Part shown: one piece after another, positions 1 through 11,437 of the stretch
How positions within the stretch are numbered: the first letter of the stretch is position 1
Layout: each line of letters begins with the position of its first letter
DNA from: Erythroxylum novogranatense
Taxonomy: Eukaryota > Streptophyta > Magnoliopsida > Malpighiales > Erythroxylaceae
Assembly (NCBI GenBank): GCA_029891385.1
Contig: CM057226.1
Coordinates: forward strand, 13,509,225 to 13,573,224
DNA length: 64,000 bases
Direction: 5' to 3'
The notes under the pieces: generated by a model
Databases searched by the model: none
What the model was told of the DNA's origin: nothing
What the model saw: only the letters and a program-made list of their open reading frames with translations
Program-made: the position numbers and the translations under genes

Positions 1-102
1 ATACCAGCTCCAGCATCAACCAGTGAAAAGGCAGCAGTTGCAGCTGGTGTTCATTCTGATCAGAAAGGTTCCAATAACTATCTGGAGTTTGATTTCTTTT
101 AG
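1..102 (+). CDS. 3' terminal exon of an unidentified gene (partial)
   Basis: Frame 1 is open from the first base and ends at TAG (100-102), giving 33 residues that finish in SNNYLEFDFF. The stretch is Ala/Ser-rich and then acidic-aromatic, with coding-like composition, and an AT-rich 3'UTR-like sequence follows. The rest of the gene lies upstream of the window, so neither the exon start nor the product can be given. I do not recognise the C-terminus. Confidence 0.5.
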   Translation: MPAPASTSEKAAVAAGVHSDQKGSNNYLEFDFF

Positions 103-1826
103 AAGGGTAATGATTGCATACTGCAATTGCTTATATTTAAGGGGTAACTGTTCTGAACATCTCAGGGGTTGCTGGTGATGAGGATAAAGTCATGTTTTTT
201 CGTGTTCTTGACAAATGATAAGGAAATGTATCATGTTGTTGCCTGTTAGTAGTTCCAAACCTGTAATGCATAAAATTATTCTTGGATTCTTGTCATCAAG
301 GGGAATCTACATTCCTCTTTACAGTACTTTTCTTTCCGAGAGGATTACTTCTGTACAGAACTACAGATGACGTTAGAGCACAGTACTTTATATACTCCAA
401 GTAGGTACTGTTGCAAATCGTGTAGTAGGTTGAATGGATTACCAAAGAGCAATTCAGCTAAAACATGACCAAAATTAAGCTCAGTCAATTACATTGTAAG
501 GTACTCGTTGTATCTGCCTCTGGTATGGATAAATTGTGGTAGGATTACCTGTGACACCTCAACAAGTGCTTGGGCCAATAAACCTTACCTAATGGAAAGA
601 TTCTTGGAGAGGTGACAAAACCTTATACTTTTCAGTTTTCACTGTAAAACTAATAAACCCAAAAAAGATGGAAATAATTTTTGACTACGAGTTTTCATTC
701 TTAATTTGAATTTGAATGATTTTCTAATCAATTAAGTGTTTTTTTTTTGGGACAAGCTAATCTAATTATTAAGTGTTAAAAATATATTAGTGGGAAAATC
801 TTCTTTTGGGAGTTCTTCAAGCTTTAGCAGATGAATCACCTTAATATTATTCGATAGAATCTTACATGAGATTTTTATCTCATACGGTTTCTCGTTCAAT
901 TCTTTCGAAGTTATTGGTTCATTTTTTTTGTTCAGGAAGCTCCTCTCTTCTTCCACTCCTAAAGGGTTGAAGGGAGACAACGCATAGAACTATTTGTAAG
1001 GGTTAACTTAATCTTCTTTTTTAGGAATCGAAAATCAGACCATTTGTACTTCAACAAGCAAAGGGTGAGCCTTTTTGAACAGTGCATTTCAAGGCATGAA
1101 AGGGAGGAGAAGGGATTTCATAATTAAGATTTAGAATAAGACGACCTTTTCAATTTTTGTTTTCATTTTGAAAGAGTAATAAGAATGAGTGATGTTAAAT
1201 TTTTTATCATAGCTATTTTTCTGCAGAACTTCCCCCACAGTGTCTTCATTGCAGTAGATTTAACCACCAAGCTTGGGATGGATTGATGTGGTTCCTCGAC
1301 TTATATGTGTTAAGTATGCTGCTGGCATTCATCTTGCACGAAGATCAAACTCTCCATAAAATTCTTAGTTGCATTACTTATAGCTTTCTTGCTTATAAAT
1401 AAAGCAGATTCAAAATTGTATTTCATTTTAAGGCATAACTTGTATCTACAAGCTTCGTATTCTCTTAAGAGTTTGCTCCAAGCAGTATAGCCATTTTCTT
1501 GTTCCATGACTAAAATGAACTCAGCGTCTGTTCCAAATTATTAAGAAAGTATAATCCAAGCTTAGATTGTCCTATAAATCCATTTTGGAAATCTATATAA
1601 TTTGCAGAGTTGATGAAAGATTTTCAAGACTCAGTAGAGTGAAGGTTTTATTATATTTTCACTTACCTTCTATGAAGGAGATTCTGTGTTCTCTTACATA
1701 TAGATTTTTACTTTACAAAATTAAAAGTGTATCACAAGTACTTTCTTTCTGTGAATATGAAGTTCAAATCTTCAGTCCAACAATCTCCCGACTAAGCCGT
1801 TCCCAGGATTGAGTGCTTCTTAAAGT
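103..1826. other. 3'UTR of the first gene, intergenic DNA and probable 3'UTR of the USP gene
   Basis: The two flanking genes converge here. Small open frames on the - strand at 762-980 and 1310-1507 have no recognisable domain and no supporting splice context. The second lies downstream of the USP stop codon, where that gene's 3'UTR would be. No RNA gene or clear transposon end was seen. Confidence 0.5.
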
Positions 1827-4800
1827 TTACATTACCCGAGGAGATTTGAAGCACATGCAAGCAAAAGAATCATTGGAAGTGGGCTGTTGTTGCTTCAACT
1901 GGGGCATATGCTTGGGACTATTATGATTGGCAAGTGGTGAGGCAAGTCCACTCATTATCTCATCATCCACTTCCTTCCCATCGCATATTATCTTAATCTC
2001 AAAAAACTCTGGTGCATTCTGCAGCACCTGATCAACTACTCCATTTCCTTTCTTAGCCCTCAATTTCCTAATCAATTGTTGCAAGTTTGAGGGACTATGT
2101 TAGTGATTGAAGAAAGCAATGAGAGCACAAGTGTCTATTCAGAAAACAGGAGTTGTCTTGATGCAAAACAATTGAGATGACTATTTACATGTTAATGGGT
2201 TAGCTTGCAATCCTGGAAGCCACATATTAAAGATATTAATGGGAATATTTTGAACAGACCTTAGATTGGACTTGGTGGTTCCAAGCACTAGCTTCCTCAT
2301 GTTGAGAATGGGAATGAGATCTAGGATAGCTTTTGCAACCTTGTCACTCTCAATTAAAATGGTGTCCACCTTAACCTGTTTCATTATGGGTTACATGGAT
2401 CAGATTCAGTTGCATACAGACTTGCAATCTAAATGCTTGCAAGAACCTCCTTCTTCTAACAAAATCTTTATGAATGGGATTAAAAATGTGAAAGATTTTG
2501 TGGGTACCTTGGATGCAGAACATAAGTTGAGGAACTTCTGAAGGAGTTCTCTCCTCTTGCCTCTTTCTTGTACCATGTAACTCTGCAACTGTTGAGGACT
2601 CACTTGACTCCTGGGAAGCTTGCCCACTGTTCAAAGGCACAAACCTCAATCCAATATTCCACTTTGGTAATTAAACATATCCTAATTATGAATCAATGTC
2701 TCTATCTTTTTATAGATTAAAAATATAAAACCTAAAATTTATAAAATAAAAAATTTTAATTAACATGATCTACTTCTAACACTAAAATAACACCTTTTTT
2801 TTTTGTTGGATGCAAACACAAAACACCTGTAAATACATGATTAGTTAATATGGCCATCAATTTTCTACTGTACTATACATTTCACAATGAAATTAAGCAC
2901 ATAAAGAGGACCCAAAATACACAAAACTCTTAAAGTGCTGATATCATGTAATTATCATATATTGGTAAAATTAGTTTGATTCGATTGAACCTTATCCAAA
3001 GTCAATGAATCAAGTATCAAATCTCGTCTTAGTTTTGGTTTTAATATAGTACAATGTTGATATTATTAAATACTGAATACCATTATGAACAATTTTTAAA
3101 ATTACAAAATACTCTCTCAATTTTATATAATTAAAATTTAATCATTTGTTATAACATTTATCTTTTATAAAATACAACTCATGTGAATTTTTTAAGTACT
3201 TTAATATTAACAAAAGTTTAATAATTAATATATTAATTGGATTTTTATTAGTAGTTTACATTAAATAATCAAATTGTTATTATTTATTTAGTTGTGAATA
3301 TGCAAAAGATATCTCTTATTGTGATTAGGATTAGGACTATGATTAGTAGCTTTAGGAGATTAAGAATAATAGGTGCATATCTCAGTGCCAATCCTAAATG
3401 ATTCATCAAGGGAGGTGCTATGTTTAACAGACATAATTGTGAAATCTTTGTTTTTCTTAGAATATCCTTTCTAAACAAATGAGTTGGTCTCTTAAGTCTC
3501 TTATCATCAGCTGAACCATTAGGTTCAATTTGTTTTCCTCAATAAACGGGTCATCTAAAGCTATGTATTCCTTATTTTTCTTAATTTTCTCTATATATGA
3601 GATCTATATGTTTTTTATTCAACCTTAATTGTTCCTCTTTTTAACTATAAATCTCCCTATAAAGAGGAACCATGGATATCTCCAAAAAAAAAAGGGCTTA
3701 TTTTCACATAAGTAAACATTCATTGAGATATAGTAGGAGGATAAAAACATTTGTAACCCTTTTGTGAATATGAGTAAACTAAAAAATATATTTGATAGCT
3801 GGTCGTGACCAAGAAACCACCAGTTTCACTTGGTGAGTCAGAAATACTCGACTTATTAATTTATTCAGTAAACTACTAGGAACTTGTGTAGTCTATGTTG
3901 GATTAATTGTATTCTGGCCGGAACAATAAACCTATTTGAAGTGGCTCACTTAATACCAAAGAAGCCAATACATGAATAAGAATTAATTTTACTTCTCCAC
4001 CTAGCGACTCTAGGCTGGGGGTAGGCTCGGGGAAAATTATAAACAACTTTCCATACTTTGTATCCGGCAAACTTCACTTTTCTTGATAACAACATGCGCA
4101 ACTAGTAATTTTAAGGAAGAAATGCTCTAATACCAAATTATGAATATGTATGGTATTTTCTTTCATATATTTTTATATACATGCAAGGTACAAGGAGGAC
4201 CTATGTAATAGCAAATCAACCATACATCTGCATGGATATTCCTATTGCTAAATTAAAGGAAACTGTATAAGAAATATGTAAGAATCACAACTTATTCTTA
4301 CTAACTTATTTCATAATAAAATTAAATTAAAATTAAAAATTAAAATACTTCATGTGTTATAAAATAAGAATAAATTGAAAAATTAAATAAAAATTTTATA
4401 TTAAGTTTTAAATTGAAAATAAAAGTGTACCCTTAATAATGATACATTCATTTTATAATTCTATGTATTTATTATACCTAAATTAAATCTAGATGTCTAT
4501 ATTGTATATTTAAAGTAGACAGACATCGACAAATAAAAAAATATATGAAAATTAAAATATAAAATAATATTTGAAAGATGAAAATAATTAATAATTATTT
4601 CCACATAGAGACTAAATATTAAAAAGTTGTGAATATATCTTGTATCGATTTTAGTTTTGTTGTACTAGTATCCATTCACGTTTAATATCATTTGAAATTA
4701 TTTTAATTATAAAATAATAATTAAATTTTAGTCTCTTGCTGTAATTAAATTGAAAAATTATTTTAAATTAATTCAATATATCCATTTATTAAAGTTAACA

Positions 4801-5543
4801 TAAAAATATTTTATCATTTAGACATAAAACTATTTTTAAAAACATTAAAATATTTAAATATATTAAAATAAATTTTTATGTCTGAAAACTTTCTGTTTAT
4901 TACGTGTTGACAAATATCTTTCATTTTAAAACCTAATTAACTATAAGAAGTAAAGCCTAATCAAAGTCAATAATGTAGGTGCGGAAGAAAAGTCTAATGT
5001 TTTTTTGTCTGAAGTCGCTGCCGGCAGTTGAGACCACAAGCACAAGCTCACATGGGCAAGTGGCGGAAGACGACAGAGGACAGACACTGTTTTTGACCCA
5101 AAGGCACGCTTATCGATAAAAACTAAGAACCCAGAAGCAAACATGAGGAGACTGAAATCTGTGGCTTACTTACATGGAGAAGGAATGTGGTGTATCTCTG
5201 GGAAGACGTGGATGAGATAAACCATGGTGGTCTCATTATTTACGGCGTTCTTCAACGTCCATGAAAGAGCATCCATGCTTGACTCACTCTTTCCTACACC
5301 AACGTAAACGCAATCCTCATCATCCCTGTTATTAACATCCACTGAAAACAGGCTCCCTTCGCACTCCTCTCTGATGGGTTCCATATGATTGATCTCAAAG
5401 AACTCATTAGAATTCTCTTCTTCAATCTCACATCTGCTGCTTGATGAATTGTTACTACACTGGTATTGGTATGATGAAGATGAAAAAGCAGTTGTTTCCT
5501 GATCGGGAAGTGAAGCCGCGGCATCCGATATCGTCACTGGCAT
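1827..5543 (-). CDS. Universal stress protein (USP) domain protein, adenine-nucleotide alpha-hydrolase-like, four exons
   Basis: Four - strand exons join in frame: 5543-5174, 2626-2508, 2375-2260 and 2067-1827 (846 nt, 281 aa). All three introns are GT-AG; the first donor is GTAAGT. The N-terminal ~80 residues are Ser/Asn/Glu-rich and probably disordered. The USP fold begins at VYVGVGKSESSMDALSW and runs through TMVYLIHVFPE, then LVLGTTKSNLRKL, a segment typical of the USP domains found alone or fused to plant U-box kinases. The C-terminus ends in CFKSPRVM. No kinase or U-box follows, so this is the stand-alone form. The family binds ATP or AMP and is linked to stress signalling; the specific role here is unknown. 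Intron 1 (2547 bp) is AT-rich with no confidently assignable element. The ATG at 5543 is the first in frame at the start of the coding exon. A CACTA element lies about 700 bp upstream. Confidence 0.85.
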
Positions 5544-6236
5544 GTTTTCTCGGGCGACAGAACCGTCCTGGTGACTTGATGTTGATAAATGGAAATAAGC
5601 AATTGAAAGTGTAAACTGAAACTAAGAAAACAAACAAGTAACGGAGTTTTAATGTCAACGGAGAGCTTTGGACGGAGTCTTTAAAGATTTCAGAGCTATG
5701 TTATCTTACTCTATGATCCATCGATGACGAAGCTAGTTGGAATTGATGACAGAAACAAAGCTTTCTCCATACTTTGACAATTGTAGCTCCGCGTCTGCCT
5801 CCAAATTGAACGATAAGATATCATTTTTAGAGATTGGCATTACTCACTTGTCTTCTTTAAAGATTCCACTTAAATTAAGTCTAATAATGGTTATGTGTAC
5901 AAATTTGAAACAATTTAGTTAGGGATTTGATTTATAGGCTATATCTCTATTCTGAACTAATTTTGGATACATCCATATATTAATTACAATTTTTTGGATT
6001 GAAATATCTTTTCCAAGTGTCTAATGAAAAAATTAAGTTATTAGGTGTTAAGATAGTATTTTAGAAACTTCCCTTAATTAACATTAATTAAAATATGATT
6101 ACATGATGTGATTAAGAGTCAAAATTCATAATCAAATTAATCATCTGATTCATTAATTGAGAAAAATATTATGTCAAATTGAATAAACTTTTGGTTAAAC
6201 TAATAATGAAAGCCAACTCGAATTTACTACTATTTC
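5544..6236. other. Upstream flank of the USP gene
   Basis: This is the presumptive 5'UTR and promoter of the - strand USP gene, ending at the CACTA insertion. It is AT-rich, and I see no unambiguous TATA box. A short + strand open frame at 5737-5922 has no recognisable domain. Confidence 0.4.
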
Positions 6237-6239
6237 GAT

Positions 6240-6254
6240 CACTACAAGAAAATT
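6240..6254 (+). repeat. CACTA left terminal inverted repeat
   Basis: CACTACAAGAAAATT, directly preceded by the TSD GAT (6237-6239). It pairs with the right end at 12627-12640. Confidence 0.9.
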
Positions 6255-6259
6255 GTGGA

Positions 6260-6680
6260 TTAGTGACGGAAAATTAATAACGGAAAAGAAATCGTTGAAA
6301 ATTAGCGGCAGAAAGCATATTTTTGTCAGTAAAATTGATTAATTTAGCGACGGTACTAATACTCGTCGCTAAATATGAAAGAAAATTGTGGAGACAAAAT
6401 TTGCGACGATCGTTAGTGACGGAAAAATATGGTCGTTGGTAACTTTACAAAAAAAAAGAGAATTAGCAACGGAAAATTACCGACGAAAAATATACCGTTG
6501 CAAATTACCGACGAAAAATCCATGTCTGTTGACAAAATTGACGGAAAAATTTCTGTTTAGCGACGGTACTAATATCCGTCGCTAAATATAGAGGGAAATC
6601 AACCTAGCAAATTTTGCGATATACTTTAGTGACAATATCAGATTCTCGTCGGTAAAGGATTTAGCGATGATATAAGATAT
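6260..6680. repeat. CACTA left subterminal repeat zone
   Basis: This zone holds many short units of the type TTAGCGACGG, CCGTCGCTAA and GACGAAAAAT in both orientations. Such zones are the usual binding sites of CACTA transposase accessory proteins. It is interrupted at 6680 by the TR-GAG array. Confidence 0.7.
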
Positions 6681-7074
6681 TGTAGTTGTTATCTAACTAT
6701 CATGCAACCATCAGTGGGGAGTAAACGTAATTAACAAAGAAAGAATGAAAGAACAATCGGAAATCTAGAGAGAGAAAGAACGAAACGAAAACAGGGCTGA
6801 ACAGAGGAAGGTGAAGAACTCAACAATTTGTTGAGGTTTCGTCAGAATATTATTGAATATCAAAACTACAGAATGTGTATGTTGAATCATATTGAATTAC
6901 AATATTTATAAAGCTCAATTCCTAACTGTCAAGTAACTGACATTCCTTGATTTCTTGATTTCTTGCTGACTTTTTCTTTATTCTTTACGTCAACTGCTTC
7001 TTTATTCTTTACGTTGCTACATGACTGTGTATGAACTCTGCTCTTGTCGGAATTTCTGAGACACTACTACTACA
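6681..7074 (-). repeat. TR-GAG LTR 1 (3' LTR of the array)
   Basis: 394 bp, TGTAGTTGTT...CTACTACA, preceded by the TSD GATAT. It carries a few private substitutions against the other LTRs, for example CGGAAATC where the others have CGAAAATC, and CTACAGAA where they have CTACATAA. Confidence 0.9.
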
Positions 7075-7123
7075 ATCTCCTCCTTGGATCAGAAATTTAG
7101 CTTCTGAACTTTCACTAAACTCC

Positions 7124-8017
7124 TCAATTTTTCAAATCGCAAGTAACCAAAAATAGATGCTCCTCTTCTTCCACAACTTGAGCCTCAGCCGAAGAATGAC
7201 CAGGTTCGTTCTTACAGATTGCCTCCATATGTCCTTTTTGGTTGCATTTCCTACACACAACATCTGGTCTCTTCCAACATCTATAAGCTAAATGATTTGA
7301 CTTACCACAATGTGGGCACGTATTGTAATTGGCGTTCTTATTCTTCTCTTGATCAGCATTTTTTGTGGATGCTATATAAGCACATTCCGAAATATCGCTA
7401 TTCCTCATTAGGTGTCTCTGCTCCTGTGCCTGCAACGCAGTTACAACCTCAGCTAGCTTTATACTCGACATATCTTTCGAGTTTTTCAGTGAAGCAATAG
7501 TTGCCTCATATTTTTCTAGAACAGAGATCAACAACTTCTGGACAACTCTTTCATCCTTGAATTCGAAATCAAGAAGCCTTATTTGATCAGCTAATTGACA
7601 CAACTTGTCCGCATAAACCTTGACAGATTCAGCATCTTTCATCTGGAGTCTGTCAAATTCTTTCATGAAATTAAGCACTTTCATGTGCTTGACTCTTTCT
7701 TCTCCCTGGTACTTTTCCTTCAAGAAGTTCCAGATTTTCTTTGCCGAATCCATCTTCATGATTCTTGTAAAAATGGAGGGAGCTAACGCCTGATACAAAC
7801 ACGATCGGGTTCGAGCTTTCCTGGTGACCCTCTCCCTCAACCACCTCAGTTGAGATATGGTCGCATCCTCTGTCGGCACATCAACTGCGTAATCATCTTC
7901 AACAAGTTCCCATAAATCCTGTCCTTGCATATACACTTCCATTTTGATTGCCCAGACTGCGTATCCTTCACCGTTAAACACTGGAGGTTGCAGGGCCTGA
8001 GGTAAGTTCTCAGCCAT
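7124..8017 (-). CDS. Intact gag protein of TR-GAG unit A
   Basis: 297 aa, starting MAENLPQALQPPVF and ending VTCDLKN. Residues ~10-215 match the Copia gag-polypeptide (UBN2) pattern, with YAVWAIKMEVYMQGQDLW near the start and the central helices ending in TALQAQEQRHL. Two CCHC zinc knuckles follow: CPHCGKSNHLAYRC and CRKCNQKGHMEAIC, both with C-x2-C-x4-H-x4-C spacing. The C-terminal tail is acidic. No protease motif follows, and only about 50 bp separate the stop from the LTR, so the element codes for nothing but gag. The protein would form the particle core and bind RNA; reverse transcription and integration would have to come from a helper Copia element. This is the only uninterrupted gag of the three units. 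Confidence 0.9.
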   Translation of the reverse strand: MAENLPQALQPPVFNGEGYAVWAIKMEVYMQGQDLWELVEDDYAVDVPTEDATISQLRWLRERVTRKARTRSCLYQALAPSIFTRIMKMDSAKKIWNFLKEKYQGEERVKHMKVLNFMKEFDRLQMKDAESVKVYADKLCQLADQIRLLDFEFKDERVVQKLLISVLEKYEATIASLKNSKDMSSIKLAEVVTALQAQEQRHLMRNSDISECAYIASTKNADQEKNKNANYNTCPHCGKSNHLAYRCWKRPDVVCRKCNQKGHMEAICKNEPGHSSAEAQVVEEEEHLFLVTCDLKN

Positions 8018-8120
8018 CTCCGATGAACTCCTCTAAATCACAGCATTCCAATGACAATCACCAACCGGGTCTTGAAAGCTCCTCACACAATCACCCTCTC
8101 ACGGGTCCCTCAAGAAATAA

Positions 8121-8133
8121 AGCTCTGATACCA
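8121..8133 (-). promoter_or_regulatory. Primer-binding site (initiator tRNA-Met type) of unit A
   Basis: The - strand reads TGGTATCAGAGCT two bases inside LTR 2, the classic plant Copia primer site. Equivalent sites lie beside LTR 3 (about 9579-9591) and LTR 4 (about 11032-11044). Confidence 0.85.
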
Positions 8134-8135
8134 TT

Positions 8136-8529
8136 TGTAGTTGTTATCTAACTATCATGCAACCATCAGTGGGGAGTAAACGTAATTAACAAAGAAAGAA
8201 TGAAAGAACAATCGAAAATCTAGAGAGAGAAAGAACGAAACGAAAACAGGGCTGAACAGAGGAAGGTGAAGAACTCAACAATTTGTTGAGGTTTCGTCAG
8301 AATATTATTGAATATCAAAACTACATAATGTGTATGTTGAATCATATTGAATTACAATATTTATAAAGCTCAATTCCTAACTGTCAAGTAACTGACATTC
8401 CTTGATTTCTTGATTTCTTGCTGACTTTTTCTTTATTCTTTACGTCAACTGCTTCTTTATTCTTTACGTTGCTACATGATTGTGTATGAACTCTGTTCTT
8501 GTCAGAATTTATGAGACACTACTACTACA
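8136..8529 (-). repeat. TR-GAG LTR 2 (shared by units A and B)
   Basis: 394 bp with the same termini as LTR 1. It serves as the 5' LTR of unit A and the 3' LTR of unit B. The adjacent PBS is at 8121-8133 (reverse strand TGGTATCAGAGCT). Confidence 0.9.
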
Positions 8530-8578
8530 ATCTCCTCCTTGGATCAGAAATTTAGCTTCTGAACTTCCACTAAACTCC

Positions 8579-9470
8579 TCAATTTTTCAAATCGCAAGTA
8601 ACCAAAAATAGATGCTCCTCTTCTTCCACAACTTGAGCCTCAGCCGAAGAATGACCAGGTTCGTTCTTACAGATTGCCTCCATATGTCCTTTTTGGTTGC
8701 ATTTCCTACACACAACATCTGGTCTCTTCCAACATCTATAAGCTAAATGATTTGACTTACCACAATGTGGGCACGGATTGTACTTGGCGTTCTTGTTCTT
8801 CTCTTGATCAGCATTTTTTATGGATGCTATATAAGCACCTTCCGAAATATCGCTATTCCTTATTAGGTGTCTCTGCTCCTGTGCCTGCAACGCAGTTACA
8901 ACCTCAGCTAGCTTTATACTGGACATATCTTTCGAGTTTTCCAGTGAAGCAATAGTTGCCTCATATTTTTCTAGAACAGAGATCAACAACTTCTGGACAA
9001 CTCTTTCATCCTTGAATTCGAAATCAAGAAGCCTTATTTGATCAGCTAATTGACACAACTTGTCCGCATAAACCTTGACAGATTCACCATCTTTCATCTG
9101 GAGTCTGTCAAATTCTCTCATGAAATTAAGCACTTTCATGTGCTTGACTCTTTCTTCTCCCTGGTACTCTTCCTTCAAGAAGTTCCAGATTTTCTTTACC
9201 GAATCCATCTTCATGATTCTTGTAAAAATGGAGGGAGCTAACGCCTGATACAAACACGATCGGGCTCGAGCTTTCCTGGTGACCCTCTCCCTCAACCACC
9301 TCAGTTGAGATATGGTCGCATCCTCTGTCGGCACATCAACTGCGTAATCATCTAACAAGTTCCCATAAATCCTGTCATTGCATATACACTTCCATTTTGA
9401 TTGCCCAGACTGCGTATCCTTCACCGTTAAACACCAGAGGTTGCAGGGCCTGAGGTAAGTTCTCAGCCAT
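8579..9470 (-). pseudogene. gag of TR-GAG unit B, disrupted near the N-terminus
   Basis: It is homologous along its full length to the unit A gag. An in-frame TGA at 9375-9377 replaces the Gly codon after MEVYMQ, and a 2-bp deletion near 9353 shifts the frame just downstream. From VDVPTEDATISQLRW onward the frame is open through both zinc knuckles to the same stop. The open frame extending up to 9424 is an out-of-frame artefact of the deletion. Confidence 0.85.
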
Positions 9471-9593
9471 CTCCGATGAACTCCTCTAAATCACAGCATT
9501 CCAATGATAATCACCAACTTCGGGTCTTCAAGAAAGCTCCTCACACAATCACCCTCTCACAGGTCCCTCAAGAAATAAAGCTCTGATACCATT

Positions 9594-9984
9594 TGTAGTT
9601 GTTATCTAACTATCATGCAACCATCAGTGGGGAGTAAACGTAATTAACAAAGAAAGAATGAAAGAACAATCGAAAATCTAGAGAGAGAAAGAACGAAACG
9701 AAAACAGGGCTGAACAGAGGAAGGTGAAGAACTCAACAATTTGTTGAGGTTTCGTCAGAATATTATTGAATATCAAAACTACATAATGTGTATGTTGAAT
9801 CATATTGAATTACAATATTTATAAAGCTCAATTCCTAAGCTGTCAAATGGCGACATTCCTTGATTTCTTGATTTCTTGCGACTTTTCTTTATTCTTTCGT
9901 CAAGCGCTTCTTTATTCTTTACGTTGCTACATGACTGTGTATGAACTCTGCTCTTGTCGGAATTTCTGAGACACTACTACTACA
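9594..9984 (-). repeat. TR-GAG LTR 3 (shared by units B and C)
   Basis: 391 bp. It holds a run of compound small differences near 9836-9905 that LTRs 1, 2 and 4 lack. Confidence 0.88.
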
Positions 9985-10033
9985 ATCTCTTCCTTGGATC
10001 AGAAATTTAGCTTCTGAACTTCCACTAAACTCC

Positions 10034-10923
10034 TCAATTTTTCAAATCGCAAGTAACCAAAAATAGATGCTCCTCTTCTTCCACAACTTGAGCCTCAGCC
10101 GAAAAATGACCAGGTTCGTTCTTACAGATTGCCTCCATATGTCCTTTTTGGTTGCATTTCCTACACACAACATCTGGTCTCTTCCAACATCTATAAGCTA
10201 AATGATTTGACTTACCACAATGTGGGCACGGATTGTACTTGGCGTTCTTGTTCTTCTCTTGATCAGCATTTTTTGTGGATGCTATATAAGCACCTTCTGA
10301 AATATCGCTATTCCTCATTAGGTGTCTCGCTCCGTGCACTGCGCGATTACAACCTCAGCTAGCTTTATACTCGACATATCTTTCGAGTTTTCCAGTGAAG
10401 CAATAGTTGCCTCATATTTTTCTAGAACAGAGATCAACAACTTCTGGACAACTCTTTCATCCTTGAATTCGAAATCAAGAAGCCTTATTTGATCAGCTAA
10501 TTGACACAACTTGTTCGCATAAACCTTGACAGATTCACCATCTTTCATCTGGAGTCTGTCAAATTCTCTCATGAAATTAAGCACTTTCATGTGCTTGACT
10601 CTTTCTTCTCCCTGGTACTCTTCCTTCAAGAAGTTCCAGATTTTCTTTGCCGAATCCATCTTCATGATTCTTGTAAAAATGGAGGGAGCTAACGCCTGAT
10701 ACAAACACGATCGGGTTCGAGCTTTCCTGGTGACCCTCTCCCTCAACCACCTCAGTTGAGATATGGTCGCATCCTCTGTCGGCACATCAACTGCGTAATC
10801 ATCTTCAACAAGTTCCCATAAATCCTGTCATTGCATATACACTTCCATTTTGATTGCCCAGACTGCGTATCCTTCACCGTTAAACACCAGAGGTTGCAGG
10901 GCCTGAGGTAAGTTCTCAGCCAT
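10034..10923 (-). pseudogene. gag of TR-GAG unit C, disrupted twice
   Basis: It shares with unit B the in-frame TGA after MEVYMQ (10828-10830). It also has compound indels at about 10328-10350 that break the frame just before RHLMRNSD. Both zinc knuckles persist in the downstream segment (10034-10339). The shared TGA shows that B and C derive from one another, or from a common parent, after splitting from A. Confidence 0.85.
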
Positions 10924-11046
10924 CTCCGATGAACTCCTCTAAATCACAGCATTCTAATGACAATCACCAACTTCGGGTCTTCAAGAAAGCTCCTCACACA
11001 ATCACCCTCTCACAGGTCCCTCAAGAAATAAAGCTCTGATACCATT

Positions 11047-11432
11047 TGTAGTTGTTATCTAACTATCATGCAACCATCAGTGGGGAGTAAACGTAATTAA
11101 CAAAGAAAGAATGAAAGAACAATCGAAAATCTAGAGAGAGAAAGAACGAAACGAAAACAGGGCTGAACAGAGGAAGGTGAAGAACTCAACAATTTGTTGA
11201 GGTTTCGTCAGAATATTATTGAATATCAAAACTACATAATGTGTATGTTGAATCATATTGAATTACAATATTTATAAAGCTCAATTCCTAACTGTCAAGT
11301 AACTGACATTCCTTGATTTCTTGCTGACTTTTTCTTTATTCTTTACGTCAACTGCTTCTTTATTCTTTACGTTGCTACATGACTGTGTATGAACTCTGCT
11401 CTTGTCGGAATTTCTGAGACACTACTACTACA
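11047..11432 (-). repeat. TR-GAG LTR 4 (5' LTR of the array)
   Basis: 386 bp. It is 8 bp shorter than LTRs 1 and 2 because it carries one GATTTCTT unit instead of two. It is followed by the TSD GATAT (11433-11437). Confidence 0.9.
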
Positions 11433-11437
11433 GATAT

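Larger units (their letters stand above)
6681..11432 (-). mobile_element. Tandem array of a gag-only LTR retrotransposon (TR-GAG type): four LTRs, three internal regions
   Basis: The order on the + strand is LTR-internal A-LTR-internal B-LTR-internal C-LTR. The whole block is flanked by a single 5-bp TSD, GATAT (6676-6680 and 11433-11437), so it behaves as one insertion into the CACTA element. Each internal region is about 1.06 kb and holds only a Copia-type gag reading frame on the - strand; protease, integrase, RT and RNase H are absent. A primer-binding site matching plant initiator tRNA-Met (TGGTATCAGAGCT) follows each 5' LTR, and a purine tract AAGGAGGAGAT precedes each 3' LTR. Sharing of LTRs between neighbours is best explained by unequal recombination between LTRs after a single insertion. 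Confidence 0.9.

Noticed and set aside
762..1507. Two - strand open frames of 72 and 65 codons (762-980, 1310-1507)
   Set aside because: They have no recognisable domain and no splice link to the USP gene, whose C-terminus already ends naturally at 1827.
2371..2649. 92-codon - strand frame overlapping USP exon 2
   Set aside because: A shadow of the real exon: the spliced USP frame continues the domain, and this one does not.
3284..3478. - strand frame with LGLALRYAPIIL, slightly reminiscent of a DUF668 segment
   Set aside because: Only about 12 residues look similar, and the rest is Leu/Ile-rich translation of AT-rich DNA inside an intron.
7219..7786. + strand frames opposite the gag (also at 8674-9241 and 10129-10692)
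   Set aside because: Antisense shadows of the gag reading frames, repeated only because the gag is repeated.
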